DNA of 64,000 nt. Origin: Cenococcum geophilum 1.58 (Eukaryota; Ascomycota; Dothideomycetes; Gloniales; Gloniaceae). The notes under the pieces were generated by a model. It was not told the origin of the DNA. It was given only the letters and a program-made list of their open reading frames with translations, and ran no database searches. This document shows positions 25,176-37,356 of the stretch, one piece after another (positions within the stretch are counted from its first letter, which is position 1; each line of letters begins with the position of its first letter). The stretch spans positions 3,410,001-3,474,000 of the forward strand of contig KV748177.1 in NCBI GenBank assembly GCA_001692895.1, given 5' to 3'. The translations under genes were made by a program, and so were the position numbers.

Positions 25176-25244
25176 CCAATTAGGATTTTCTATCCCTGGG
25201 ATAAAAAATCGCTATTAGCTCGCCTGCTACTAGCGCCTTAGCGG
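25176..25244 (+). repeat. 69-bp hairpin module, inverted relative to the other copies
   Basis: This module starts ccaattagg and ends gcgccttagcgg. It contains a 13-bp stem (gattttctatccc pairing with gggataaaaaatc, one RIP-type mismatch). The same 69 bp occur in Copia #2, #3 and #4, always between the RNase H end and the 3' LTR. Only here does it point the other way relative to the polyprotein. Confidence 0.85.
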
Positions 25245-25269
25245 CTGGCTTTATATAGTACGAGTCCGT

Positions 25270-28200
25270 ACCTACTAAAGCCGAATCCGTTTGTTTAACC
25301 CACCCTACGGCCCGTAATTCAACTTGATTCGTGTTAATAAGTTATAATAGTGCCGTATAAGGCTTACCCTTTATTATAGCGTCCGTAGGGTTAGTATCTC
25401 TATTAATCCACTTAACTTTAGTAATCTATCTTTGTTCGTAAGCTTAGTAAAGGCACATTATATTAATTATTAAGCGTTTCTCTTGCGTAGTTCCTAGTCG
25501 GACGAGACAGTCGTATAAGGACTTTAAATTAGTATAAAGAACGAGTGGCAAGTTGACCTATAGGACCTTATCTAGCGTAGATTTAATTGCAGCGCCTATG
25601 TTAAAACCGTGCGCTATACCGTACAGCTCTGAGGCTAATACACTCCTAGTAATTCTTTTGCACTTGATTGAGGACCAGTAAACGATATTTGCCTTATTTG
25701 AGGCGCCTGCTAGTATAAGTACGTAGCCGATTTATAAAGATAGGTCCTTATTATTAGCGAAGGAAGCGTCCGTAAATACTAGGAGTTATAAGGTGTTAAC
25801 GTTTAGCTTAATAAACTTTAGGCCTTTATTTGCGTTCTTAATCTGCTAGCTTAATCGCTTATTAAGACTCTTTATATTATCTTTAACTGGGTTAATTGCC
25901 TAGGCAGTAAAGGATAGGTTAAATAAGGCCTCTAGCTAACAGACTAAGGCGATATAGGCTCCTCTGGCGCGTTAAGCGATATACTAGTCCTTTAGCGTAA
26001 GTAGGCTACGCGTAACTCCTCTGGAGCTAGTACTATCTACTAGCGTAGTATTAACCATACTAAGGTTCTTATACTAGCGCTTTTACGTTAGCGTAATACT
26101 TCTGTCTTGTATTAATTAAATAAGTCCTTTGTTAAACTTAACTAGTATATTAGCGGTTAGTTACTCTCGCTCCTTAGCTATAAATTTGGCCTTGTATAGT
26201 TCGCTTTATTTAGCCTCTATAAAGGTATTATCTACAAGGAATAGTATATCGTTAGTCTATAGGCCGACAATTCTAAAAGGCTTATTGCTATAAAGCAAGC
26301 AAGGGTTATACATAGACTGGTCCATTTGCAGCTAATTAACGTGGTATAAATGGTAGGTCTTAAACCAGTAGTTTCTAGCTTTAGGTACTCTATAAAGTGG
26401 CTTTATAACCTTTAGAACGGAGTCCGTATTAATTCCTAATTGTTTATTTAGCTTATATAGTAGTCGTACGTAGAACTCGCGGTTTAGGTTTGTAGTAGAC
26501 TGGACGTAGGCTTATAAGATGTCTCGGAGGTAGAGTTATATTTACGGTAGCATAGCAGCGATACAGAGAATTAGCCGCTGGCTAACTCGTTAAATTATTA
26601 GTGACTAAGTAAGGACCAGCTCTTTCTCTAAGTCATTATAGGCCTATACAATGAGTCGTGATTTCTTAAAGGCTTTATTGGTTTCCTTATTCTTAATCTC
26701 GTTAATAAACCGTGAATTAAAAAGTTTAACCCCCTTTAGTATATTATATAGTTTAATAATCTTAAAGACGCCTTTCTTGAGTAGGCCTATGACCTCCTTT
26801 TATCGTAAAGCGCTAAATTGGGTGTTGCTATCGTTTTGTAAGTAAATAGTAGTGCTAGCTGTATCTGCGGTATTATCGTCCTATAAGTAGATAGCGATAT
26901 CTATAATATCCGCAATATCCGCAATATTACCCGTAAAAGCGTCTATATCTATCGTAGTATCTGTAATAGTTGTATCTGCGACAGCCGTAAGCAATAGGTA
27001 TTTGCGGGGGCGACCTCTACCTTGCTTTAGCGGTAGCTGTAGTTTAGCCTTAAGTAATAATTAAGGTTCGGCTAGTAAAGGTACTGGTTTATCTAATTCG
27101 GCAGACTCTTATGGTTTAACTAGGTCTTATGGGTCTAGTAGGTAAGGTTTTACAACCGTAGAGCGGAAGGTCGTAGGCCTATTTAGTAGCTTTATGGTAT
27201 AGGTCTTGCCATTAACGGCAAGTAGTATATATAGTCCGTCCTAATAATCACTTTGGCTAGTATTGCCTTCTCTCTAGACTAAAATAGGCGAACTAGGTAG
27301 AAGGCCGTAAATAGCGTTAGTTTGTGGTCTATTTCGCATATTAAGAGTGTTAGCGATCTATCGTTTAGCTTGTAGCTTCTAGATTTCTACCATTGCTTTC
27401 TTAATAGCCGTAGCTCGTTATATAACTAAAGGTGATAGCGCGTCTAATTTAACCATTTGGGGGTAAGCTTTAAAGACTAGGAGTGTAGAGACTAGGCTTT
27501 TTGGGCCAGCCGTATTATTAATGGCTTTGAAGGCCATTTATAGGGCCATCTCCTTACTAATTTTAGGGATTTTAGTTGTAATAATTTGGTAGGCTCGTTG
27601 TAGCGGACTATAGTAGCGTTCTACCATTCTAATAGAATTGTGTAATTTGACTGGAACCAATTTTATGGTTACTCCCATAGTAGTAGCATAGTGCTTAAAC
27701 TCCTTACTAATAAAGTTCTTTTTAGCATCTATAGTAATTAAGTCTGGTGGTCCTAAATAGCTATTAATCCAGCACATTTAAAGAACGTCTTAAGTGTGCT
27801 TGGCGCTGATGTCTCGTAGCTATCTACTAGCTTAAAATTGAGTTGCTTTGTTAACTACGTATAGTAGGGGGGAGCCGCTAATATATATAATGTTGATAAT
27901 GATATAATAATTGAAATTAACGTTGTCTTATAAGGTAAAGCGAAATCTACCTAGGGGTCTACTAAAATTTTAGCAGTAGTGGCAGAGTTTGGTTAGCTCT
28001 TTAATAGCAGATCTATTAGTGTTATAGCCATAGCTAGCCTTATTAAGAAGCTTTTATAGTTTATTAACTAATGGGTAACTAAATTGACGGTATAGGCGTC
28101 GTAGTTCTACGTTAGTTAAGTAGTAAGGGTTTGTATTAAAAGACTTAACTAAATAAGACTATAAGGAGAAGCTCTATAAGAGAAATGGGTGGCCGAATCG

Positions 28201-30400
28201 TCTAACTACTAGCACCCTTTTGGTGCGAGTAATAATGATATTCTTTAGGTTATCGTATTTAATATAGAGTCTATCTATATCTACTAGGCAAAGTAGGAAA
28301 GGAGTATCTGCTTTAATAATATGGAATTATACCTTACCTATAGGGCTGTTAACGTCTATAGTTCTAATAGACGTAGAGGCTTCAATCCCAAATTAAATAG
28401 TTACTTAGCTCTTAGTTAACGTGTTAAGGCTTATAGACTTATCTACGGCCTATAAAGCTTAAAATTGGCCGTAGCTAGCCGTAGACTTACGCGAAGTACC
28501 TATATTAATTATAATTCCTATAAAGACCGTTGAGGTATATTGTGGCGCTGTGGTTATAGCCGTACTATAGGTAAATGGGTTGGTCTTCGTGTAAGGTTCT
28601 ATAGTAGACTCTGTAGTAAGTTTTAAAGCTATAAGCAGGTGTATATAAGCCTTATTGGCTAGCTCTACGCTTATAGAGGTTACTTCCTCCGTAGTAAGTA
28701 TTTTAAAGGTAGTAATATAGGCAGAACTGTTATTAGGTTCTCTGGTATTACTCCTAGAGCCGTTAGCGTTGTGTATATAGGCTTTAAAGTCTAAGTCATT
28801 ATTTTTATCTCTTTTGTAAGTAGCAATATATTGCTTAAAGTAGTTATCGAAGTTGCCCTTATTGCGGCCCTTAATATCAATAAAACGTCTCTTATAGTCG
28901 TCTCTAGACTAATTACGCTCCTCCTCTATATATTTCTATAAATGGCAGTCCTTTTTCTTATAGATATAGCACTTAGCCTTTAGTCTGCCGTTAGTCCTAT
29001 AGGGGCGATTGCTACTATAGTAATTGGTGTTTTGGTCTTAATTCTGGTTATTTCGGTAGTAGCGTTAATCTATAAAAAAGGCTTGGTGAGATGATCTTAT
29101 TAAGGCCTATAGGGGGTATTCTTTTTCCTACGTAATAATAGAGAATTGTAGCTTACTAATTAACTAAGAAAGGTTTTCTAAAGGGTTGGAGATAGTAATA
29201 CGGTATACTAGTACTCCCTAGCAAGTAGTAACCAACTTATTTATAAGAATGCGGTTTATACGGAAGTCTAAGTATAGTCTATGACGTTGCTTTAGTAGCT
29301 TATTTATAAGTAGTTGGAAGTTCTAATAGATTAACTTATTAGGGTTCTTATTTATAACTCCTTAGAGGGTTATACTATTCCACTCCATAAAGTTCTTGCG
29401 GTAGTATTTTGGCCCTTTAAAGAACTGTTATATATGGTTATAGGCTTCAGTAAAAGGTCTTAACTTAAGGTTACTATTATAGTAGTGGTCCTAAGCAAGC
29501 CCTTTTAGTATGCTAGGGAATGCTACTATATAGCCTTCTAGTAGCAAGCCAGATCTCTTACAGATGTTATAGAAAATAGTCAACTTAAAGTTAAAGCTGT
29601 CACTAACTCTATTGTACTTTTAGTTGTTTGTGTAAATCTTTGCAATTATAGCCACCTTTTTACTATATCTAGGTCCTTATCTAGGTCCTTACTTTACACT
29701 AAGTATAGCTAGTTTAGGTAATATATATATATGTAGCTACTACGGTTACTACAGCTGCTATAGCTACTATAGTTACTGCTCTCTTAGCTATAGCAGTTAG
29801 TTAATAAGAGTGTAGATTTAGTTATAATTGGAGAATTAAGAACCGGGAGGGGTAGTAGGGATAGTAGGGGCAGTAATTAGAGTAGCTAGCGGTGTAACGG
29901 TAAGAGTAGATTTAGGGGGGGTAGTAGGGATAGCGGGGGTAGCGACCGGAGTAGCTGGTAGTGCAGTAATTAGAGTAGCTGGTGGTGCAGCGAGCTTGTT
30001 TAGGGTTGTATTAAGTCGGTCTTATAGAGCTATAGTAATTATTAGCTTAATATCATTAAGGGCTAGACTAATCTCTTCGTCCGTCCATTTGTGAAACTCT
30101 TCTTTATTAGTAACGTTTGTTAGTACCTTGCTAAGGGAGTATCTCTTGTCTTACTTAATAATATATACTCCTTTCTTAACTAGGTATTTACGGATTCCTA
30201 TTTTAGTATTAGATTATACTTGTATAAAGATCTCTAGCGTAAAGTCCTTAAAGTCTTCTTAAAACACTATCTATAATAAAGAGTTTGTAAGATTAGATTA
30301 TATATATAGGTGTATCTTAGTCTCTATATACTCCGCTAGATCGTTATCTATAGCCGTCTTTAAGTTAATTCCGTTACTATATTTAGTAACTCTTTCCTTC
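25270..30400 (-). pseudogene. Copia #1 Gag-Pol relic
   Basis: Order on the minus strand from the right. The Gag N-terminus is rich in Ala/Pro/Thr (about 29850-30000), and a CCHC zinc knuckle lies near 28930-28985 (CYIYKKKDCHL, from CxxC...H). The aspartic protease lies near 28450, where the DTGAS site now reads NIGTS. The integrase zinc part LCHYC is near 27980. The integrase core (79 open codons, 27538-27777) contains NSIRMVERYYSPLQRAYQI, and a basic GRGRPRKY tail follows at about 27000. The reverse transcriptase has its DD box turned into TNDI near 26250. RNase H lies near 25500. Protease and RT active sites carry D-to-N changes that RIP would make. All functions needed for a copy-and-paste cycle were once present. 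Confidence 0.9.
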
Positions 30401-30441
30401 TAGTTAATTTCTATGTTGTTATATTTTTGTGTATATTTAGT

Positions 30442-30580
30442 TTAAGGTTAAGTAGAGGTTCTAGAGGTTTAAGTTTAAGGTTAAGGTTTAAGGTCGGGGT
30501 TAAGGTTAAGGTTAAGGTTGAGGTTAAGGGTTATATTAAGGTTAGGGGTGTGGTTAAGGTTAAGGTTAAGGGTGTAAAGG
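30442..30580. repeat. TTAAGG low-complexity tract in Copia #1 leader
   Basis: Irregular ggttaa/ttaagg repeats make up about 140 bp close to the Gag start. Copia #2 has a different short repeat (gtaggtataagg) at the matching place, so the tract arose in this copy. It is not a telomere repeat (TTAGGG). Confidence 0.75.
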
Positions 30581-30650
30581 TATATACGTGTCCTATTAAC
30601 GAATCTATAGTTCTTAGATACTATAGACGATTCTTAGTAGAGATACGGTC

Positions 30651-30925
30651 CTCTAGGCGATCTAACGCGTCAATAGTTAAGTTAATACGTGGTTTTAAGC
30701 TTTAAGGGTCCTCTAGGTAATCTGGCGCATTAGTAAGCTAATACATAGTCTTGAGTTTTAAGGATAACGTAGCTCTTTTTAAGTAAAGATACAGTTCTCT
30801 AGGCGATTTAATATGTTAGTAGTTAAGCTAATACGTAGTTTTCTCCTTTAACTAAAATAGGGCGATAGCTCTGCGATTTAACGCGTTAGCAGTTAAGCTA
30901 ATGCGTGGTTTTAAGCTTTGCTATT
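30651..30925 (-). repeat. Leader repeats of Copia #1, four units
   Basis: Four degenerate units built around gcgatctaacgcgttagcag followed by ttaagctaatacgtggtttt lie between Gag and the 5' LTR. The same set occurs in Copia #2. Repeats in the untranslated leader of a retrotransposon may serve packaging or promoter roles; that is inference. Confidence 0.75.
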
Positions 30926-30958
30926 GCGTATTTCCTAATCTATACGTCTACTAATTAG

Positions 30959-31129
30959 TATCGGTATACTCACTTTATCAACGTGCACGAATATTACTTG
31001 TAGTGGTACGTATGCGGTGTTGAAGTTGGTAGTTAATTAATGTCTAGAAGAAAGGGGTTACTCTAAGGTCAGACTAGTTAGTCTCGCTTCGTAGTCTCGT
31101 AACTACGTCACGTAATTAACGTTCCGACA
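30959..31129 (-). repeat. Copia #1 5' LTR (right)
   Basis: 171 bp. The first dinucleotide reads TA instead of TG, a G-to-A change. It aligns end to end with the left LTR without gaps. Confidence 0.95.
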
Positions 31130-31958
31130 CTAATATATTTATTTCTATAACTATTTTTAGCTTTAGTTAGTAGATCTTAAGGATTAGCTCTTAGGTAAAT
31201 AACTCCTTAAGTTTTATAAATAGCTTCCTTTACTTCTTTCCCTATACCTATAGTTCCTCCTTTTTTATTAATTTTATAAATAGCTTAGTATTTACTAACT
31301 ATTACGCTATAACCCTTTTATAGTAATTATAAACCCCTAAAAATAATCTTAACTATATAATATTCTCTAATTCCTACTAATTTACTATAACCTTAATCTT
31401 CTTTAAATCTATATTTAGTTAGCCTAATTTAATAATAAATTTAATAAAATCTATCTTCCTAGTAAAGAACTTATATTTTTTAATTACTATTAGTATCTAT
31501 TCTTCTTATAATCTCTTTAAAACCTATTTAATATATTTTCTATATTCTTTCTTAGTTATTAAGTAGATAATAATAATATTAAGGTATACTATAATAAATT
31601 TATCTAAGTATTCTTTTAATATATTATTAATATATTTCTAGAATATTACTAGTACGTTTATAAGCCTAAATTATATAACTAATAGTTTATATAGTTCTTT
31701 CTTTAACCTAAAGGCTGCCTTTTATTTATTACCCTTCTTAATTCTAATCTAATAGTATACCTATCTTAAATCTATCTTTATAAAGATTTATATATTACCT
31801 ATTCTATCTTAAATTTCGCTAATTAAAGGTAAAAAATATCTATTCTTTTTAGTAATACTATTTAACTATTTATAGTTAATATATAGCCTTAGTTTACTAT
31901 TCTTCTTTAATATAAATAGTACTAGATAACCCGCTAATAACTATAATAGTCTAATATA
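31130..31958 (-). pseudogene. Chromovirus reverse transcriptase core
   Basis: The minus strand reads AGYLVLFILKKNSKLRLYIN (usual form AGYPVLFVKKKDGKLRLCVD), then FIKIDLR, KGNK and AAFRLKKELYKLLVI. The catalytic YLDDIIIYS box now reads YLNIIIIYL. KYKFFTRKIDFIKFII closes the domain. Each change is a transition or sits at a codon RIP could reach. The frame continues across the Fot1 insertion into 49338 and on the other side across Copia #1 into RNase H. This is the clearest proof that the AT-rich pieces are one element. Confidence 0.93.
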
Positions 31959-32020
31959 ACGTGTTTTATCACCAAGTCGACATTATTACCAAGTCGACAC
32001 TTTTTCGCCAGCGACTTAAT
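31959..32020. repeat. Left terminal inverted repeat of the Fot1-type element
   Basis: Starts acgtgttttatcaccaagtc. It contains an internal direct repeat, accaagtcgaca, twice 17 bp apart. It pairs with the right end over about 50 positions, with mismatches that are transitions. Confidence 0.92.
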
Positions 32021-32039
32021 GATAACTCGAATTACGCAA

Positions 32040-32241
32040 CGCAACAACTAAAAAATAAAATTATTGTAATTAAATATTATTTATTAAAACCTTCGCTATT
32101 AAATACGTCCTTAATTTTAGTAGTATAAGCACGGGAATTATATCCCATTTTACTATAAGTGCTATAATACCTCTTTACTCGCACCCTCTTCGACGGCCCT
32201 TTATTAGCGTTATAACTACTACCTACGTTTTTAGCTAGTAA
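32040..32241 (-). pseudogene. Fot1-type transposase, C-terminal piece
   Basis: Third piece of the split transposase frame, left of Copia #2. Its assignment rests on position between the terminal repeat and the insertion; no diagnostic motif is visible in this short part. Confidence 0.5.
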
Positions 32242-32246
32242 GTTAA

Positions 32247-32418
32247 TGTCGGTATACTCGCATTATCAACGTGCACGAATATCACTTGTAGTAGTACGTA
32301 TGCTGTGTTGAAGTTGGTAGTTAATTAATAGTCTAGAAGTAAGGGGTTGCTCTAAGGTTAGGTTAGCTAGCCTCGCTTTATGGTCTCGTAACCACGTCAT
32401 ATAACTAATATTCCAACA
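32247..32418 (-). repeat. Copia #2 3' LTR (left)
   Basis: 172 bp, tgtcggtatactcgc to attccaaca. One base longer than the Copia #1 LTRs because of a small indel near the middle (aatagtctagaagtaag). Confidence 0.94.
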
Positions 32419-32575
32419 CTAGAGCAACTCTAAAAAGAGGGCTAATCTACACTTTAAAGTTAAGTCTACTTCTAGACTATTTGTAGCGTATACGTAATAG
32501 CTAGAGATCTAATTAATACGCAATAAGAAGAAGAAAAAAAGTTGTTAGGGGTAGTAGGTTAATATATTGCGAGGG

Positions 32576-32644
32576 CCGCTAAGGCGCTAGTAGTAAGCGA
32601 GCTAATAGCGATTTTCCATACCGGGTATAGAAAATCCTAATTAG
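32576..32644 (-). repeat. 69-bp hairpin module of Copia #2
   Basis: Starts ccgctaaggcgc and ends cctaattag on the plus strand, so it has the same orientation relative to the polyprotein as in Copia #3 and #4, and the opposite of Copia #1. The stem gattttccata/tatagaaaatc surrounds a CCGGG centre. Confidence 0.85.
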
Positions 32645-35218
32645 CTAGTTAAACTTAGGGTCCGCAGAATATAGTGGGTGGCGTACCCTAGCACCGTTAT
32701 AACCCGTAAGCCACCTTCTATTACTTCTTACGCTCTACCTAACCTATAGCCTATATATTAACTTAGTTTATATTAATAAGTCGCTATAGGGCAACGCAAG
32801 GTTTCCCCTTGGTTATCGCGTCCGTAGGGTTAGCTTTACTATTAATCTATTTAACCTCTGTAATCTACCGACGTTCGTAAGCTTATTATAGGCACATTAT
32901 ATTAATTATTAATCGTTTCTCTTGTGTAGTTCCAAGTCGTATAAGATAGTTATATAGTAACTTAGAATCGGTATAGAGTATAAGCGAGAGGTTAATCTAT
33001 AGGACTTTGTCTACCGTAGACTTAATAGCAACAGCAATATTAAAGCCGTAAGCTATTCCGTAGAGTTTAGAAGCTAGAACGCTTTTAGTAACTCTTTTAC
33101 ATTTAATTAAGCTCTAATAGACAATATTAGCCTTCTTGGTTGCGTTAGCTAGTATAATAACATAGCTAATTTATAAAGAGAGGTCCTTATTATTAGTAAA
33201 GGAGGTATTTATAAAGACTAAAAGCTATAGGGTTTTAGCCTCTAATTTAATAAACTTAAGACCTCTATATAAGTTCTGAATCTGCCAACTTAGGTGCTTA
33301 TTTAACTCCCCTACGTCTACCTCTTTAGGATTAATTGCCTAGGTAGTAAAGGATAAGTTAAATAAAGCCTTTAGCTAATAGACTAAGGTAATATAGGCTC
33401 CTCTAGCGCGTTGGGCGATATACTAGTCCTTTAGCGTAAGTAGGCCGCGCGTAACTCCTCTAGAGCTAGTGCTATCTGCTAATATAGTGTTAACCACACT
33501 AAGGTTCTTACACTGGCGCTTTTACGTTAGTATAATACTCCTGTCTTATACTAATTAAATAAGTCCTTTATTAAACTTAACTAGTATATTAGCGGTTAGT
33601 TACTCTCGCTCCTTAGCTATAAATTTAGCCTTATATAGTTCGCTTTATTTAGCCTCTATAAAGGTATTATCTACAAGGAATAGCGTATTATTAGTCTGTA
33701 AGCCGATAATTCCGAAAGGGTTATTACTATAAAGTAAGTAAGGGTTGTATATAGACTGGTCCATTTACAGCTAATTAACGTAGTATAAATAGTAGGTCTT
33801 AAACTAGTGGTTTCTAGCTTTAGGCACTCTATAAAGTGGCTTTATAACCTTTAGAACGGAGTCCTTATTAATTCCCAATTGTTTGTTTAGCTTATATAGT
33901 AGTCGTATATAGAACTCGCGGTTTAGGTTTGTAGTAGACTAGATATAGGCTTATAAGATGTCTTAGAGGTAGAGTTATATCTATAGTAGTATAGCAGCGA
34001 TATAGAAAATTAGCCGCTGGCTAACCCGTTAAATTGTTAGTAACTAAGTAAAAACTAGCTCTTTCTCTAAATTATTATAGGCCTATATAATAAGTCGTAA
34101 TTTCTTAAAGGCTTTATTAGTTCCCTTATTCTTAATCTTATTAATAAACCGTAAATTAAAGAGTCTAACCCTTTAGCATATTGTATAGCTTAATAATCTT
34201 AAAGACGCCTTTCTTAAGTAGGCCTATAACCCTCCTTTTGTCGTAAAGCACTAAATTAGGTATTACTATCGTTCTATAAGTAAATAGTGGTGCCAGCTGT
34301 ATCTATCGGTAATTATCGTCCTGTAGGTAGATAGTGATATTAGGCGATATCCGCAATATCACCCGTAAAAGCGCCTGTATCTATTATAGCATCTATAATA
34401 GCGCTATGTCTGCGACGGCCATAAGCAATAGGTATTTACGGGGGCGACCTTTACCGTCGCTTTGCGGTAGCCGTAGTTTTTTTTTTTTTTTTTTTTTATA
34501 TCCGTTGTATTATACTATGTACAATACTGCGCATGCAGCCTCTAGGCTATGGCGCTATAGTTCTATATATACATAAATCCTTTCTAGGCAGCTTAACATG
34601 TACTAGTAGCTAAGTGGACACTCTGGCCCGTTTTAAAATGCTAGGGGAGCTCTAGCGACTGGTGTTTTTTTTATTCTGGTATTTTGCTTACTATGGTCCA
34701 GTTTGCACCAAGAAAACTAAGGAAATCCTGGCTCTTTTATTCTATTTCTGCCGTATTCTGCCGTTCCTAGAGTAGAAAAAGCGCTCTAAAAGATATATTT
34801 TTTTTTTCTATAATTTTGCATATAAGAATAAGAGAACAACATAGCTTACTAGCTTGAAAGTAGCTACCAATTACCCCTAAGCGACTTTTTTTTTTCTGTA
34901 CCTATTTTCCCCTTCTTGCTAAAGAAATAGGTAGGGAATTAGTAATTAATAGCTACTCTCCCCAAAAGTAGGCTATTAATGGTATTTATAAGGGCGAACC
35001 TCGTTACATAAACCCACTCCCATAGGAAAATTTTCACGAGGTTGTCTTGTATAGGGTATAAACACCAATTTCGCCTATAACACCTTATATTTTACGTGCT
35101 AAAGTAACACGGGCCGGCCCCCCTCCCCTCTCCCCCTGCTGTAGCTACCCTATCTGCGCATCTGCGGTACGCCTATAGTGCGGTGTTGTATGGTATATTG
35201 TACGGTAGTGGTGGTAGT

Positions 35219-35916
35219 GGTTGCGTTGTGGTAGAGGTCGTCTGCAGCCTGATAGCTGCAGACAGGTTGCGGTGGAGGTCGTCTGCAGCCTGGTGGCTGT
35301 AGACAGGTTGTGGTAGAGGTCGTCTGTAGCTCGATGGCTGTAGACAGGTTGTGGTAGAGGTCTTCTGCAGCCCGATAGCTGTAGACAGGTTGCGGAGGTC
35401 GGTCTGCAGCCTGATGGCTGTAGACAAGGTTGTGGTAGGGGTCGTCTGCAGCTTGATGGCTGTAGACAGAGGTTGCGGAGGTCGTCTGCAGCCTGATGGC
35501 TGTAGACAGGTTGTGGTAGAAGGTCGTCTGCAGCTTGATGGCTGTAGACAGGTTGCGGAGGTCGTCTGCAGCCTGATGGCTGTAGACAGGTTGTGGTAGA
35601 GGTCGTCTGCAGCTCGATGGCTGTAGACAGGTTGCGGAGGTCGTCTGGCAGCTTGATGGCTGTAGACAGGTTGCGGAGGTCGTCTGCAGCCTGATGGCTG
35701 TAGACAGGTTCGGAGGTCGTCTGCAGCCTGATGGCTTGTAGACAGTTGTGGTAGAGGTCGTCTGCAGCTCGATGGCTGTAGACAGGTTGTGGAGGTTGTC
35801 TGTAGCCTGATGGCTGTAGACAGGTTGTGGTAGAGGTCGTCTGCAGCTTGATGGCTGTAGACAGGTTGCGGAGGTCGTCTGCAGCCTGATGGCTGTAGAC
35901 TGGTTGTAGTAGAGGT
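35219..35916. repeat. 41/38-bp minisatellite of hairpin units, about 17 copies
   Basis: Units alternate between about 41 bp (with ggttgtggtagaggtc) and 38 bp (with ggttgcggaggtc). The constant core gtctgcagcctgatggctg is followed by tagac. The core is an inverted repeat: gtctgcagcc pairs with ggctgtagac around a TGAT loop, with one G-T pair. Unit lengths are not multiples of three and differ by small indels, so open frames seen here are not genes. It lies in the 3' part of the poly(A) retroposon. Confidence 0.92.
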
Positions 35917-36039
35917 TGTGATGTGTCTGGTATTTGGCGTCTGGTGACGTGTCCGTAGGGGCTATATAGCCAGGGGGGCCCTAGCGACGACGACGGAGGA
36001 GCGAAGGGAGCAGGTAGTTATATATACTAGTAGTACTAA

Positions 36040-36620
36040 TAATACAGTAGAGTTTCCCATGCCTGCTTATCCAGGCCTCTACCTCAGTTTTCTAGTGCTT
36101 TGTCCCAACCATAAGTAGTTAGCTGCCACCACCAATCGCACGGGGATTCTCACCAGTTCTTACGGATATCTTATAATAGGGATAGCCTAAGTACCAGTCC
36201 GCCCCCCAGCAGTCTGTATAAGAGTTTCCTCCTAGAGTTAGTACGCTCTTGCACAGCTTAGAAGCCTTTTATAGCCTCTAGTTTTACGCCTTTCTTTATT
36301 GTTTCCGCCGGTATGGGTATAAGCTGCTATTTATAGGGGTCGTAACTCCCGTTTTATATACCTACTGGCGTAATCCTACAAGGGCGTCGTGGCTGCATCC
36401 TATAATATAGTTAGGTACACCTTTTACGGTTAAGGCCTAGCTAAAGCTTCTTCTGCCTAAGTAACTCCTGTTTGCTCCTTAAGCGTACCTCACTAGCGTA
36501 CTACCCTATTGAGCGAGCAGTCCCGTCTATTGGCGCACCAATACGCGCATCCGTTCTCTTGAGCCGCGTAGTAGTCTCTCTGGCTAGGACGTAATCCTAC
36601 CTGCCTACTAGGTACACTAG
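36040..36620 (-). pseudogene. Coding relic inside the poly(A) retroposon
   Basis: On the minus strand a frame of about 190 codons reads through few stops. It has RETTTRLKRTDARIGAPIDG, then EVRLRSKQELLRQKK, YDPYK and KKGVKLEAIKGF. It ends with a tryptophan-rich tail (ESPCDWWWQLTTYGWDKALE). Upstream lies a 65-codon open frame, 36670-36867, in the same direction. I do not recognise the protein. The position, upstream of the minisatellite and poly(A), is what one expects for the body of the retroposed RNA. The Trp-rich end is unusual. Confidence 0.45.
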
Positions 36621-36930
36621 GGGTTAAAGCCTAGCTAAGGGGTAAGGTCCCTAGAGCTAGCAGTGGCTACTACGCACTACGCCCCGTGACTACTCTAGGT
36701 AGTTGTTTCGCGTTGCCTGTAGGAGTCTCCTTATAACAGGCCGACCGTGTCTTGCAGGAGGGGGCCATAGAGACGGGTCCCGTGCTAGGCGACCTACTCC
36801 CCCCTCTCCTACTAACTAAGCTTGTGTCCCCCCTTTTTATAAGCTGGCCTATATCTCTAACCGTCAAGTCCTCGTCTAACTAGCCTATGTTTCCTTAAAG
36901 CCTCCCCTATATATATACGCGTTAGGTTAC

Positions 36931-37186
36931 GTGCACTACGCCTATTAAGACCCTTCTGTGAGTTACCTGCGACCGTAGGTCGAACGCTATAGGGCCGTTG
37001 AAGCTGGCCTATGTTTCCGCTACCTAGAGCTTTGCCCGTGTTTCCACCTCATCAAGCCATCTGGTTGCCGTCTGGTCGCCGTCTAGTCGCCGTCTAGTCG
37101 CCGTCTAGTCGCCATCGCGTCGCTATCGCGTCTAACGTCCAGGTCGCGCGCACCACGCCTATTAAGACCCTCTTCTGAGTTACCTG
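36931..37186. repeat. 39-bp direct repeats and 11-bp array
   Basis: Two 39-bp copies, 36931-36969 and 37148-37186, share cacgcctattaagaccc and gagttacctg. Between them, 37067-37132, lie six 11-bp units, gccgtctagtc and variants. On the minus strand these precede the coding relic, so they belong to the 5' part of the retroposon. Confidence 0.8.
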
Positions 37187-37356
37187 GGTGTACCGGATAC
37201 CAGATAGGCCCTCGTAGAGGGGCCTTAACGAGTTCTCTAGGCAGGGCCTTAACAAGTTCTTCGCGGTGGCCTTAGGGCCTTAATAAGTTTCGTATAAGGT
37301 ATCTGCGACGCGTTAACCTTAACAAGTTCTTATAAAAAAGGGTTTCCCTACGCCCT

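Larger units (their letters stand above)
24839..31129 (-). mobile_element. Copia #1 (LTR retrotransposon, family A)
   Basis: This 6291-bp element is bounded by 171-bp LTRs that start TGTCGG and end CCGACA, and flanked by the 5-bp target duplication ctaat (24834-24838 and 31130-31134). It lies inside the RNase H/RT region of the chromovirus. The polyprotein runs on the minus strand. Next to the 5' LTR (right end) is a candidate primer-binding site reading CTAATTAGTAG on the minus strand. Next to the 3' LTR is a polypurine tract followed by GAGTTGCTCTAG. The LTR pair differs at about 14 sites, all transitions. It is intact in structure and dead in coding. Confidence 0.95.

Noticed and set aside
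35351-35599. Open frames of 80-plus codons on both strands in the minisatellite
   Set aside because: They arise from the repeat itself; unit lengths of 41 and 38 shift the frame and no start or context supports translation.
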